A DNA stretch of 64,000 bases from Pampus argenteus (Eukaryota; Chordata; Actinopteri; Scombriformes; Stromateidae): positions 7,558,501 to 7,622,500 of the forward strand of contig CM072879.1 of the NCBI GenBank assembly GCA_036937835.1, given 5' to 3'. The translations under genes were made by a program, and so were the position numbers. Position 1 is the stretch's first letter. The number at the start of each line of letters is the position of its first letter. The notes under the pieces are model-generated. The model was not told the DNA's origin. It made no database searches and saw only the letters and a program-made list of their open reading frames with translations. Shown one piece after another: positions 37,007 through 50,647 of the stretch.

Positions 37007-39613
37007 ATGGATGTGCCCGGCTACCTGCCCAAACTGCTTTTTGAGCTCAATGAGCAGCGTAAGCGGGACTTCTTTTGTGACTGCAGTATCCTTGTGGAGG
37101 GCCGTGTCTTCAAGGCCCATCGTAATGTGTTGTTTGCAGGGAGTGGCTACTTTCGGGCTCTTCTGGTTCACTATCTGCAGGTAAGAGAAGGAAAGCTGAT
37201 TAAAGAGTTATTAAATTATTTTTTAAAAAAAATCTTGTTCTCTAAACACCAAAATGTATTTTTTCATGTAAAATAAGTCCTAAATTGTATTAATCTCTTT
37301 TCAGGATAATGGACAGCGTTACAGCACAGCATCACTCGACATTGTTACAGCTGACGCCTTTTCTATTATCCTGGACTTCCTTTACTCTGGCCGTTTGGCC
37401 CTGAACAGGAGCAACGTCATTGAGGTGATGTCAGCTGCCAGCTACCTGCAGATGACTGATCTGGTGAACTTTTGTAAAGGATACATCCACTCATCTTTGG
37501 AAATATGCAACAAGGACAAGGAGAGTAACACTGAGAAAGAGAACCAGACACAGGATGGAAGGATGGGTCCTGCAGATAGTGGCACTCCTGCTGAGATTGT
37601 CTCCAGTGGTGCAGGGGCTGCGCAGCCTCAATCACAGGTTGGAAAGACAGAAAGAGGGTCAGGTTTGGGACTGGAGTCTGTGACCTCAGCTCGAACCCCC
37701 TTATCTGTCCCTGTCACCACCCCTCCAGGCCCCAGCAGGGACATGGACAGCGACTACCATTCCAGGGAGGAGTTTGCATCTGGGAGTGAAGAACAGAAGG
37801 GGCAGATGGATCAGACTAACCTCTCATCCTCCTCATCCTCTGCTTTGACTCCAGAGTTAGTGAACCCCAAGATAGAATATGACCCTGATGAGGAGCTTAT
37901 GGAGTCCCCTGACACCAAAGACATGTCCTCATATCCCGAATCTTCTCTCCATAATCCCCATCATAGCAGGCTACTTTCCCCAGGTCCGTCCCCCTCCAAC
38001 GAGCGCTCCCCATTTGGATACAGCCCTTCCTTTAATACCAGGCAGCTGATAGAGATGCTGGCCAGAGGAGAAGGCCCCAGTCCTCTGGGGGACCGAGTGG
38101 GGCAGCGCTTTACTCAAGGACTAGGTAGCAGCACAGGAGGAGGCAGAATGGATGAAGGTTTAGGGTATATAGGGTCATCTATCATGGAGATCCAATCTGA
38201 TTGGCTTGGAGAAGACACAGGTAAATGACAAGATAACTAGATGAACTGATTGTATGCTATCCCAATAAATGGTCTGAGGTAATATATTTACCTGTAAGCT
38301 TGAATAAAACTTGAATAAATGTTTGAACTAATACTATATTGCATTTTGTAGATTTTCAAATAGAGAAGTAAGGCTGCACTTTTCCCTGTTAAAGTAAATC
38401 TGAACCATTGACCTCTCTCGCCCCCTGCAGGTGATGGCTTGGTAGTGCCAGTGAAACTCCACAAGTGCCCCTATTGTCCGTACACTGCCAAGCAGAAAGG
38501 AATCATGAAGAGACACATTCGTTGTCACACAGGAGAAAGGCCCTTCCCCTGTCCCGTGTGCGGCAAGAGGTTCACAAGGCAGGAGCACCTTCGTAGCCAC
38601 GCCTTCAGTGTAAGAACTTAGTGTGCATTTGATTGCAAGATCATCAACCTAATTTTGATAATGTTGCATCATCTTACTTTACTTTGTAGACTTGTAAGTC
38701 AAAGGTATCTGCTGTCAATCAAAGAAGTAATTACACAACTACTAATAAGCCATTTTGTGATAATTTGTGTGTCTTAATTCCAGCTATTCTGTAAATGTAT
38801 CCTGGTTACTTACAATTTTGCTGAGCTGTGATCAAATGGGAAATCATGCTTAAACAATGACGAATATGTTGCGAGATGTCATACGAAGAAAATCATTAAT
38901 CTGTTTTCTTTTTGAACCTGCTTTTTTATTTTAGATTGTTATGTGGGATTGTAAAAGGACAATCATCTGTTCTAGTGTTGTAATTAACAGATTAAACCCT
39001 GTTGTCTTGGTGGCATGAGAACAGTAAATAATACATATTTAACCTATAATGGTTGCTACACAACCAGTTGGAGCCAGTATTGCTTACAGTAATTAGCTGC
39101 AGCTTAATTCACTTCAGTCTCCCCTGTTGCTTCTTTTGAGTGTTTAGTGAAGCAAGCATATCAAGCAGAATTTTATTTTTCTTATGGCACCTACGTTGTT
39201 ATTCCTCATCTATAATAATAATAATAATAATATAATGAATTGGTCTTTCCTGTGCAAAATGATTCATACTGCTGTCTATTTTTGTTGACCACTGCCAGGT
39301 CCACAGACACTACTGGTCAGTATCATGCAAAAGCTGCAGGCGAACCTTCACAGGATCCAATATTTCCCCAGGACTCCGACGCTTCAGCATTTGCGACAGC
39401 TGCAACTGTGTGACCACCACTCATGACGATTCTGCCCCTGTTCACGCTGCCAGCCAACCAGAGCCCATGGAGCGTGCAGGTGGGGGTACGGATTGGTCCA
39501 GTTTTATTGATGATGTAGACGAGGTGGAGGTCGGCAGAGTGGAGGACTTGATGGAGAAACAGATGCTTGAAAGGCAGCTGGCTGTCTGTACAGATGTAGG
39601 TCACACACTGTGA
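37007..39613 (+). CDS. zbtb8b: BTB/POZ and zinc-finger protein ZBTB8B
   Basis: Putative nuclear transcriptional regulator. Coding exons: 37007-37180 (acceptor at 36988), 37305-38220, 38431-38609 and 39299-39613 (TGA); 527 residues. BTB domain at about 1-125: FELNEQRKRDFFCDCSILVE, FKAHRNVLFAGSGYFRALL and NVIEVMSAASYLQMTDLVNF, the ZBTB8B signature. A Ser/Pro-rich linker follows. C2H2 finger 1 uses C376, C379, H392, H396; finger 2 uses C404, C407, H420, H425, with its last His encoded across the final intron. A CxxC...CxxC motif follows (SCKSC ... CDSCNC). Human ZBTB8B has the same domain order. The C-terminus may be extended by an alternative exon downstream. Confidence 0.95.
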
Positions 39614-40281
39614 ATTTGAAGTCTACTGTACTCTGAGAAGAAAACCATTGCTTGAACTCTTGCTGCTGTTCTGTTTCCAACTGTGGCCGTACTGTTAATG
39701 ATTTTAAATGGCTACTGTATGATCAATTAATGCATTCATAACCAACAAATCATTCTGATATCAGGAGCAAATACATTTAATGTTTTTAATCATAAATGTG
39801 GTCTTTAGTATTATCTCTTATAGCATCTCATCACCTCTTTGCCCTTTATTCTTCTATATGTGTGTATATATATATGTATATACTGTGTATATAGAATGAT
39901 TTTGCTGTCACAACAGTAGTTTTCTGGATTTTTATAAATTATATAGAGGATTGACAGAATATCTTGATGTTGCATGTTTTGTTTTATCCAAAACGGTTAC
40001 AGTTCACAGATAAAATAAGCTTTAAGCTTTAGCAATTACTATGCAGATAGTAAGAGTTATCATATCACCTAGAATGTGACCTACATGTCTTCTCACTGTG
40101 TTATGGTCATTTCCTCTTCTGATGAAGAGTCTACTGGACCAGTCTGTATACCAGACTCCTGCCCCGGTGGTTTGACAAAGCTAAAATCTGGATTTTTGTT
40201 CAATGGGGGGTATTCTAGGTCCCTGGCTTTGGTCAGTACAGTGAGTGGTTTAGTACTGGAGGAAGTCCAAAAACGAGCAGA

Positions 40282-40830
40282 ACAAGTTGAGTTCATGCAG
40301 AAAAACTACCCGCCTGGTTTTAAATACCTGAGTTTCGTGCAGAATTCTTTGATCCGGACAACTGGGCAGATATTACCCAAGCCTCTGGAGCCAGGTATGG
40401 TCACCAGCTCTCTTCAGTCCTTTAAATTTGAAACTGTGAAGGTTTTCATTAGGTTATAATCACAATAGGTGACAGAAACTGGAGTGAAACATCAGTCTCA
40501 TTCAACAGGTCATTGCATTTGGGTCTCTACATGAACGGTACCTCCCACTTTTCTTGTTGGATCAAGCCTCTGTAAGACTCGTCCAGAGCTAGTGAACCTT
40601 GTGATGGTGTTCAAACCCGATCTGGTCTGATGGGGACTGGGAGGCACTGGATACCTACTGTTGCTACTGCAAACATGGAGGCTACTACAACTGTGCTGAC
40701 AGGCACACCAGGTAAACTTTCAGACCACAAATGGTCCATCAACACCTGTTCCTGGCGCTACCAAAGAGACATGCAGCTCTGTGGACTCATGGACCTGCCG
40801 TCCATCATAAAGATGGGAGGTTATGTCCTT
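40282..40830 (+). pseudogene. Alpha-L-fucosidase pseudogene
   Basis: Decayed copy of the neighbouring fucosidase. 40298-40395 corresponds to the end of exon 1 (KNYPPGF, then out of frame EFFDPDNWADI and QASGA), with a deletion and frameshift. 40509-40540 resembles the start of exon 3 after an ncag acceptor. 40610-40830 fuses exon-4 and exon-5 sequence with a deletion between: the active-site word LVWSDGDWEA, then CKHGGYYNCADRHTPGKL, and RYQRDMQLCGLMDLPSIIK. Residues differ from fuca1 (for example LPSIIK against LSAIIE), so it is an old paralogue, not a recent copy. The missing exon 2 and broken frames rule out function. Confidence 0.88.
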
Positions 40831-41048
40831 GTAATAATTTACTTGGTAATGTCACATTCATTTAATCCCCTCATGCAATGAGCATGACCGGGACTAAATT
40901 TAAATTTAAATAATTTTTCATTTTTTTTAACATTTACTCAAGTTTTCTTTAATATTATTTATTTATTTATTAGTGGTAACACACTTAATAAACCTAAGAT
41001 AAACTTCATGCAGTAACATGATTTAACACACCCAAAAATATTTCTTTG

Positions 41049-41390
41049 CAGATCAGATGTGGAGGATGACTGGAGCCAGGGCAGTGAACCTGAACTGAAA
41101 AAAAGTATTGATATTAATACTGAAACATTTGTTTAAATACATCTGTTATAATATATGTATGTGGCATAAGTTATAACAGTCGTATTTAATTAAAAGCTTG
41201 ATTTTGTTAATGACTTTTATGTTTTCAGTGCAAATACAACTCTTTCAATTTCAATGCCAATCTTTTTTAATTTTATTTTATTTTAAATGCCAGAACATAA
41301 AGTCACTGTCTGGCCTCTATATTGCATATTTTGACATTATGCGACTAGTTTGCGGGCCCGAATTGTTCAATAAAGTTTTACAAAAAAAAA
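41049..41390 (+). other. zbtb8b: Possible alternative last exon of zbtb8b with poly(A) signal
   Basis: After an acceptor-like tttgcag (41048) an acidic frame reads SDVEDDWSQGSEPELKKS and runs on to TAA at about 41133. AATAAA occurs at 41369-41374, followed by an A-run. The frame is reached in phase if the zbtb8b coding exon used a donor at 39610 (cacact then gtgaat), which bypasses the TGA. That donor is weak. The alternative is a chance frame in the 3' region. Confidence 0.3.
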
Positions 41391-41630
41391 AAAAAACTCA
41401 AATGGAAACCATGTGATCGTCATATGATTACAATCATACAACGAGAAGCTTCCTGCTGGTGAACGTCTCACACCAGTAAACCTGCTGAAACAGTAGCAGC
41501 AGGTGGAGCAGTTTGACTTTATCGTCGTGTTGACCGGAGATATACTGAAGCTGAACTGCTTGACTTGACTTCCTTGTTGCACCAAGCTGTGCGCACAGTT
41601 AGAAGAGTTTACCTGTAACCCGGTGAAATC

Positions 41631-43923
41631 ATGCACACCGTGACAGGTGTCGTTGTTCTGGGTGTTTTGGTGAGTCATGCGGCGGCTCGGTACACCGCGG
41701 ATTGGACCAGTCTGGACGCCAGGCCGCTGCCTTCGTGGTACGACGAGGCGAAGGTGGGCATTTTCATCCACTGGGGTGTGTTTTCTGTCCCCGGGTTTGA
41801 CAGTGAGTGGTTCTGGTGGCACTGGCAGGGCCAACAGCCTCCGGACCAGAAGTGTGTGAGCTACATGTCAAAGAATTACCCGCCTGGGTTTAGTTACCCG
41901 GAGTTTGCGCCCCACTTTCACGCCCAGTTCTTTAACCCGGAGGACTGGGCGGACATATTCAAAGCATCTGGTGCAAAGTGAGTATAGTTATTAATCAGAC
42001 AATGCCTGTGATCTGGCTCACACACACTTTAAACGTTTCTTCTCCTCTTTAATTACAGATATGTTGTCCTGACTGCCAAACATCATGAAGGGTTTACTAA
42101 CTGGGAGTCTCCCAACTCCTGGAACTGGAACTCTGTGGATAATGGTCCTCACAGGGACCTGGTGGGAGATCTGGGAGACGCAGTGCGCAACCGGTGGGCC
42201 CTCAAGTGCTTTATTATGAAGCCGTGTTGCTAAATTTGTGCCTTGTTTATTTATTTATTTATATATTTATCATTTCACTCACTGACTTTCCTCTGTTTTA
42301 GTGCCTGATTTTTGGCTAAATAATCCCTTTTGTTAATATCCTTGTTCAGGTCATTGCACTATGGTCTCTACAACTCTTTGTATGAGTGGTTCCACCCTCT
42401 CTACCTGAATGACAAGAAAAACCAATTCAAAACACAGGAGTTTGTGCTGCATAAATTACTGCCAGAGCTTTATAACATGGTTGTAAGGTGTGTATTGCTT
42501 GCGTTTCTACATCGCTTAATTGCAGTTGTTGTTCATTCGTTGCACTTGCACATCATTTAGTCGTGCTCAACTGAATTTACATATGCCTGTATGAAAGAAA
42601 GCATTGCAATATGCTTTTTTATTTTTAAATTTGTCTTGCAGGTACAGACCTGAGTTGATCTGGTCTGATGGGGACTGGGAAGCCCCCGACACCTACTGGA
42701 ACTCCACCCAGTTCCTGGCATGGCTCTACAATGACAGTCCCGTTAAAGCAAGTGTCTTTATGATAGAGAAGCAATAAATAACTGTGTACAACGATTTAAA
42801 TGTTTCAGCAAAGTTAGGTGTGCTTATATCAAGTCTTCCCCTCTCTTAGGATACCATAGTGACCAATGACAGATGGGGAGCCGGCTGTGCCTGTAAACAT
42901 GGTGGCTACTATAACTGTCAAGACAAGTATACTCCAGGCCAGCTGCCCGAGCACAAGTGGGAGAAATGCACATCTGTGGACACGTTTTCCTGGGGCTACC
43001 GTCGGAATATGAAGATGAGTGAACTAATGAACTTATCCGCTATCATAGAGGTGAGCGTATGTGATGGTATAATTGTACACAATATGTTTTACTACCTTGA
43101 TTGTGTCATCTTAGTCAAGAGAACACTGGTCAAAGGTAAAGCTACTGACGTGTCTTGTGAGGGTGACTAACGGCTTGCTCTCCTCCTACTCCTTTACGCC
43201 GCTGCTCCAGGATCTGGTTCACACTGTGGCAATGGGAGGCAACTACCTTCTGAATGTGGGTCCCACTCCTGACGGGATGATCCCAGCAGTGTTTGAGGAA
43301 AGGCTCCGGGGAGTTGGTGACTGGTTAGAGGTTAACGGGGAGGCCATCTACGCTTCAAAACCATGGAGGGTCCAGACGGAGAACACCACTGTACCAGTCT
43401 GGTAAGAAGCAGGGAGAGCTGAATTGGCCTTTCCAAAGCCCCCTAGTCCTGATATAAACATGTAGCTGCTGAGCAGTTTTAGGATAAAATGCAGAATAAA
43501 GCTAAATATCTGCTGTGGTCATGTTTAAGTGATGATTGTGTTTTTGTTTTTTAGGTATACATCTAAAGGGCTCTCTGTTTATGCCATTTTGACTGCCAAA
43601 CCCCCCAAGTCCACGTTGCAACTGTTGGAACCCAAAACATTAAAAAACACCAAGGTAAAGAGAGTGAGATAATGTTTATGTTGTGTTCACACATTATAAA
43701 AACTCAACAGTAAAACCTTGAAAAGAAAGAGATAGAGTCCACAACATTAATTTTGTCACTGTATGACTGATGTTTGTCACTTGTCCAGGTGACGTTGTTG
43801 GGGAATCCTACACCTTTACCGTGGTCCCCAGTTTACCCCAACGGTGGCCTTACTATCCTTTTGCCTGAGCTTCCCTACACACCAGCTCAGGCCTGGACAC
43901 TCAGACTGGATGGTATCCTGTGA
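41631..43923 (+). CDS. fuca1: Tissue (lysosomal) alpha-L-fucosidase
   Basis: GH29 retaining glycosidase that removes alpha-L-fucose from glycoconjugates in the lysosome. Coding exons: 41631-41977, 42059-42193, 42350-42487, 42642-42747, 42850-43050, 43211-43401, 43555-43654 and 43789-43923 (TGA); 450 residues. Signal peptide at about 1-19 (ends SHAAA), then the substrate-pocket motif FIHWGVFSVPGFDSEWFW and AKHHEGFTNW. The nucleophile is D216 in IWSDGDW. Also GGYYNC, the WGYRRNMKMSELMNLS region and GGNYLLNVGPTPDG. Possible N-glycosylation at N227 (NST) and in ENTT. All junctions are in phase. The intron after exon 4 begins GC (AAA then gcaagt) instead of GT. AATAAA at 44344-44349 is the likely poly(A) signal. 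Confidence 0.96.
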
Positions 43924-44343
43924 GCCTCACACACACCTGAAGCTATAAGGTTGAATATTTAGAATGTGACAAACTCAGGTTTTCATGTTTGTAGGATAAA
44001 GGGGGAAATGTGCACTATGGTTGAAGGGATAACACTTAAGGGTTAGTATTTCTTTCCAAAATGAATGGAAGGATCACCCATTTTTTAATAATTCCTTTTG
44101 TTGCTCGAAGGGCTTAAGGTTTAATGTCTTCATGCCTCTTATTTTAGCTTGTTTTTTTTTAATGACTGAATAATTCTGAATGAAAAGTGGAATCTGCTGT
44201 GCAGCTTGTTGAGCTTTCCTGGCAGTTTCTCAGCTGCCTAATTGCTGTTTGAGACATTTTACTTCTGAGTGGCTTGTGTGACAATGATCAGATGACCTAT
44301 ACAGCATCATTTATTTTTTTACTGTATTCTTTCAAAATGGTCG

Positions 44344-44349
44344 AATAAA
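44344..44349 (+). terminator. fuca1: Poly(A) signal of fuca1
   Basis: AATAAA about 420 bases after the fuca1 stop codon, with T-rich sequence before and GT-rich sequence after. Confidence 0.55.
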
Positions 44350-44654
44350 AGATGATTTGATATCTCTGGTGAATCCATGTCTTACGATATATGTCAGTGA
44401 TCTGGAGGTTAATGCTATTGAGGAAAACCAACCTCGATCAGACGTTTTGGAAGGTGCTGGGAAGTCATTACTTTAATTTATATGTAGATATGTTTGGTGC
44501 TGACATATTAAAGGAAGATGGTAAACATGATAATATTATGCCTGCTAAACATCAACACGTTTGCATTGTCATATCCAGCATGTTGCCATGCTTGCATTAG
44601 GATTGAGCTTAAAGTAGTGTTATGCATAAGTACAGCCTCAGATAGCTGCTAGCA

Positions 44655-44740
44655 TGGCTTAAGTCATTTTATTTATATAGCGCCAAATCACAACAGAAGT
44701 TATGTCTATATATATGTCTATATATAGAGAAGGTATACAC
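44655..44740. repeat. Probable interspersed repeat fragment
   Basis: The words tttatttatatagcgccaaa and atcacaacagaagttatgtc resemble a dispersed teleost element I know from many fish genomes. Ends and family not determined. Confidence 0.5.
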
Positions 44741-47700
44741 TGTACTCTTTAGTTGATTCAACACGAGATGAAAAAATGTTTTGTCAGCTCTCAAACTATT
44801 AACAGGAGTCAGAAAATCAACACAAAGGAAGACAAAGGAGACACAGCACCCTGATTTAACTCGCTAAAATAGCTTTATAATAATAATCATATTAATAGTA
44901 ATAATATTAGCCATTAGAAAATGTTTTGACAACGTTGACAGTGTTACATTCTGTGTTGGGGGGGGTAAAACCACGTCACAGTGTGCCATCTCTCTGGGCT
45001 TTCAGCGCTATCAGACGTGCTCCTTTTGACACATTAGATCCATAAAACAGACGAAGATCAATAAATAAATTTTGTATGTACAAAATGAGACCCACAACAC
45101 GACAAGCTGAATCATGATTTACACTTCACTGTGCAACACCCTCCACACACACACATGTCCAACACATTTTCCAACTGCGTCTCCCGGTCACCATGGTGTT
45201 CTCGTGCATCTCGTGTATCCTCTTGTGCCATTATGAAACGTTCATATCGTATGGCATCACTATTGCTATATGCTCCAGTCAATTCTTTTTAAAGGAGAAA
45301 TTAAAAAAAAAAAAAAAAAAAAGCACTGAATGTTTGTATGTACAGTTGGCACTGAATCAAACATGTATAAAACAAGAGAACTCAAGAATAAAGCTGAGCT
45401 TAAAGACAAAAAGAAAACTCGCTGTATTAAACCCGTGTGGTTAAAAACCATGGTGTTCAGAAATACAATAAAAGACCAAAGAGTAGAGAACGAGGGGCTA
45501 TTTAGTTTTTGCTACATTATAGAGTAGAATACAGAGAGTGAAGAGTCTGTATTAGTTTGATATTCATGTTGTTTTCCCTCCATTTTCTGCAGAAATAAGG
45601 GTTCAGAGTGGAATACAAAGCACATGGAGAAAGAAGGTCTTGTGTTTGGATCATCTTCGTTCAGTCCGTCCCTTCAACACTTACTTTCCTCTTTCGGTGA
45701 TCTCTCACTCCTCACAGGAGTGTCTATCATTGATCCCAGAGAAAAATGTCTTCCCAGAGTTAATGTCAGGTTGCTTCTCGTCTTCTCCGTCTCCGTAGTA
45801 GCAGCGATTTTAGACTTGTTATCATAGATTAAGCTTCTTTTTTTTTTTTTATTATTATTATTATTGTACACCAGACTCGCCCTTGAATACAGAACAATTT
45901 TTACCCATAGCTATAACTGACAACACCATTTATAATAATGAGAGTGATGGCAATAATTAATCCTTTTAATGTTAATAATCATACTAATAATAATAATCAT
46001 ATTGTAATAACAATATATGTAATATTGAGAAGAGTAATGTCCATTGGCAACAGGTATTTACATTTTTGTAAACGTGAGGGTGGCAGGGTGTTTTTTGTTT
46101 TGTTTTGTTAATTACACAGTAATTGCTCAGTTGTCTTTGACCCACACGGTTACATGTGTGTGTACTATAAAGCAACATTACAGTGTAAATACACGCGCGC
46201 GCACACACACACATATAAATGCAATTACACCTCAATGCTAAAGGCACATTGGAGTTTCAGTTAAATATCTTCTTGGGACCCAGCTGCTCTGGAGGCTCGT
46301 TCTAAGTAAAACTTCTGAGAGGAGAGCCGAACAATACATTTTAAACTTTGTCTCGTTAAAGTGTAAATAACCACATTTCTATTTATGGTCTGCATTTTTT
46401 TCAGGACATAGCCATCCAGTATATTTACATTCTGTAATAACTGCATCAGCCTACCTACGTGTGAGGGGTTCACAGGAAATAATGCATGTATATAATTTTA
46501 GCTCATTGATGTCAGCCCTCAGTGTTTACTGTTGGATCAAGAACTGCAGATCACACGTGTATGCAAACGTACGTACTTGTGCCATGTGCAGCACAAAACC
46601 AGATCAAGATTCCTATTATTTTTTGACTGACTTCTTTATTAAAGAAATGTACATTTGTTTGGCTGGCACTGTAACTAGATATGTTGATTGCTCCTCTGTC
46701 TCGTTTCTGACAAAGTAGCTGCTCAGGGAGTGTTAAACTGCATTTGCTGTAACCCAAGGTAAACACAGGTGCCACCAAAAACAACCAGGACTGAAATCTT
46801 AAGGATCGTAACCTTCTGCAAGTTACTTAACCACAAAAAACGAGTTCACTGGGTTCATGTTTTACTTAATCAGTGTCTACTTTTTCCTCCAGAGCAGCTC
46901 TGCCTCTCAGAAATGTTTGTATAACTAAAACTCAAATCTGCTACGTTCCCCCTGCTCCAGTTTGCTGCAGGTAGAGTATACAGGGTCGTGTCTAGATGGT
47001 AACCCTAGTTAGTGAAACCTTTGTGAGATTTGTGTGCATCGTTCTTTCTTCGTGTATATTGTTATGATGTGACAATGCTGTGGTCAGGTTAGGTTTAAGC
47101 ACATAGGTTAGGGTGAAGGAAAGATCGTGGTTTGGGTTATAATGATCACTCCTGTAGATCTAGATTTACCATCTGGATACGACCAGTATACATCACAAAC
47201 ACATTGGCTACAATTGAGCTCTTGCCTCATCCACCACCTCCCACAGAAAATGGCTACAAGAGAATCTGGGCTCAAACGAGTGACTTCCCCTTTTATTCAG
47301 GGAATATGGACAACATTCGCGTGGGACTGACTGATCTCGTCCTGTATTTTCAGGGTCCGTCGGCTGTGTGGTGTTATAGAATCCCCTGAGGACAATGGCC
47401 TGGGTCGGGGTTGGAGACACTGCTGCTAGAAACTGAGGTACTCAGAGTTGACTTGTCCGTCTGGCTGTCCGTGTGGGGGGTTTTGCACTTCTAAAAAGAG
47501 GTGAAAGGGTTCGTATAGTAGTCTGTCTGTGTTGGCGAGTGCTTGGATCATGTTTGTACAATTATATACTACCAGGTGCTTTTTTTTTTAGCTGAGGCAC
47601 CTGTATTTATACTGTGCAGATATAGGACGGATGGATAGGTAAAATACACAACTCAAAGTACGGAAATCACAACCACCAAAAAAGTGTGTTTGCAATGGAC

Positions 47701-48532
47701 CTGTTTCAAGGCAAGGTGGCTGGCTAACACCTCAAAATGTGATTAAAAAGTATAGAGGAGGAAGTCAGCAAGAACTGAAGAAGTAGTAGTTGCTACTGTG
47801 GATGAATATCCAACAAAGCCTCTTTGAATCCTGATGTCCTTCAAGGCCGACTTGTAATGGAAAGACCTTCCCATTTCCTTTGTGTAGGTTTGAGGACTGT
47901 GAGGGTGGAGTCAAGAGTCCTTCACAGTGGAGTAACAGTACAAAAGCAGGTCTTTGTGCTTTGTTTGATGAGGACTGTGTCAAACACCACTGACATGTCT
48001 TCAAGTTTGAGGGTAAAAGAGGAGAGAAGGAGGGGGGGGTGCTCTGCAACCCACACTTCTGCAAATGAACTAAGCACGATGTCTGAATATCAGCCGCTTT
48101 TTTTTTTTTCATTTCCAGGGCAGCTTGTTTTACATTGGAGGTGGTTAAAATTGATCTGTTGAGATTTCTGTCTCAAGGTTGCCAAGTATCATTGTCCTCC
48201 AAGGATATATAATCTTTGTACAAAGAAGTGAATCACTGAAATAACTCACTTGTAAAATCATTTCAATATTTTTTTTTTTCAATCACAAAAAAAGGTTCAT
48301 AAGCTACAAAAATTTGCTTTTTCTTTTGCCGGTCAAAAAAGGAGGTTCTGCTTAATCCTTCAAAGAGGTTGTCATAAAACATGCAGTATTAACTTCAACA
48401 AAATCTGCCAGTCTTATGTGTGTATTGCAAGTGAAAGTGAGGGAGACAAAGGATGGCATGTCAGTACGATAAAAACGTTAACAATATTCTCTGCAGATTT
48501 TATACTTTTCTATTTACATATTTCTCTCTCTT

Positions 48533-48563
<31 letters not shown>

Positions 48564-49194
48564 TGTAAACTGTGTTCAAAGGAAACCTCCACATATAGCT
48601 GGTTAGGCACATGTAGTTGGTTCTAAAGAGGATATACAGGGTGAAAGGGGAGATACAGCAGTATATGTTGTTAGAACCACAGACAGATAGACAGTAGGCC
48701 TACGGAGGAGCATACTTGGCAATTAACACTCTTGCCAGTTTTACCCTGTGAACCTGACCCAGCACAAACTGAAGATAATAATCATTTTAAGTTCTTTTCA
48801 CATGTGCTGAGTCTGGATATGCCACACAGCTGTAGTATAACACAATGCTATAATCTATCATAATAATATTGTCGAGTATTTCACATTTGATATATGATTT
48901 TTTTTTGTACATATACTGTACTCAATAGTCTCTACTAATCTAGAAATGTAGATTATATTATAAAATATACATCTCCCATTAAAATATCCCATTTTTTTCC
49001 AACACATTCCTTCTAAATGTTAGAAAAGAAAACAAAAGAAAAACAGGTCATGCTAAAATAATCATATATTATGTGTTGTTGTTTTTTCTTTATAATGGCT
49101 GATTTGGACTTTTGAGTATTCATTGGGCATCATCACATGTCCCTTCTGAAACACAGCCCTTCATATTCACATTACAAATGCATTCACAATGACA

Positions 49195-49225
49195 CACACA
49201 CGCGCACACACACACACACGCACGC

Positions 49226-49261
<36 letters not shown>
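49195..49261. repeat. (CA)n microsatellite, interrupted
   Basis: CA repeat with several CG interruptions. Confidence 0.95.
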
Positions 49262-49266
<5 letters not shown>

Positions 49267-50647
49267 ATATGTAACATTCTACAAAATAATTTTCAGATGA
49301 CAACCCTCAAAGCTTTTTAAAATCATGCTACTCATTATTCAGTGGAAACATCACATGGTATGATTTCAGGAAGTAATTGAAGAGAAAAGGGAAAGGAACA
49401 CATAGTGCAATGAACATACAGTACAATTCCATTCATAACATGTGTTACCGTACCAAACCCTATCAAGTTGCTTCTTTTCTCTGATGAAAACAGGTTGTTT
49501 CCTCTCATTGATGACTCTTTGGAAGGTGGGTTGGAGGTGAGGTTAAATTGAATTACGAGTGTCGTGACTCATTTTGTTTTCTTCCCGTCAGAGAAAATAT
49601 TTCCATCTCTCATCAGTAGCGTGTGAAATTTGAGAGGATTGTATTTGAAAATCAGGCAAGTGGGATTCTACTAAATACGTCGGCAGCTCCCCCCTCTTTT
49701 CATTTTGTCATCCACTGCCTGATCTTCTCAATTATGCAAAAACATCATGGCATCAAGTTCACTCAAAACAATATTCATCAGCAGAGAAGAAAAAGGGGGG
49801 GAGGGAAATAAATAAATAAAGAAACTGATTTTCTTTCATGGCTGTTTCGTCAGGGCATCTGTTAATTCCTGACTGAAGTAGAAAGAACTCTCGAAAGACC
49901 AGTGCTGTTGGTTTGGGTCCTCATTTGACCACTTGGTGGTGCTATAGTCTCACAGTGAAATGGGGGCTTCATCAATAGAGTCCTGAAAAGCCACCATAAT
50001 ATATTCCCCTAAAAATTCCCAGCAACCCCGCCCTGAACACTGAAACTTCAGAAAGACTATGTAAAAAGCAAACGGCTCTTTTCTTTTTTTTCTTTTCTTT
50101 TTTTTTTTTAATCTGTGATGCTCTCTAGCTGTCAAGCCTGTGATGCTACACTGCAAGCGTTTGGCAGTTTGGCAAACATGAGTGTGCACACTATGTACAA
50201 ATAGCACTTGCACATTCAAACAGCCTCACTGCTGAATGCTGGGGGGGGGGGGAGTCAACGGTTAGGCGGGATGTGACGAATGAAGGCTAAGAAAGCGCAG
50301 AAGAGACAGCGAGAGAGACAAAAAAAATAATTCCATATTCTCTGTGTGCGTGAGGGATAGATGGCACGAAAGGTGCCAGCTGAAGTTGGCTAACTATGCT
50401 TGGAGAATGTTCTTTGGGGATTACCAAACATCTGACTTTAAGGGCATTTCAATTTCATCCATGTTTATTCATCCGTACGGATAGCATCAATGAAGAGTAT
50501 GGATAGATAGATAGATTGATTGTGGTGATTCAGAAGCCCAACAAATATAGCATTATAGTAGAGTTTCATTCAGAAGATGGCAACAGGGATCCAAACAAGG
50601 AGAGTCTGTCGTCTCCTCACACAGAGGTTTTGTGCCTGTTAAGCCCT

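Larger units (their letters stand above)
44350..50640. other. 6.3-kb gene-poor interval between fuca1 and dlgap3
   Basis: No supported gene. Contains a fish-type interspersed motif near 44660-44705, A/T runs and (ATT)n near 45838-45866, and CA repeats at 46195-46213 and 49195-49261. The right part may belong to long dlgap3 3' UTR forms. Confidence 0.5.
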
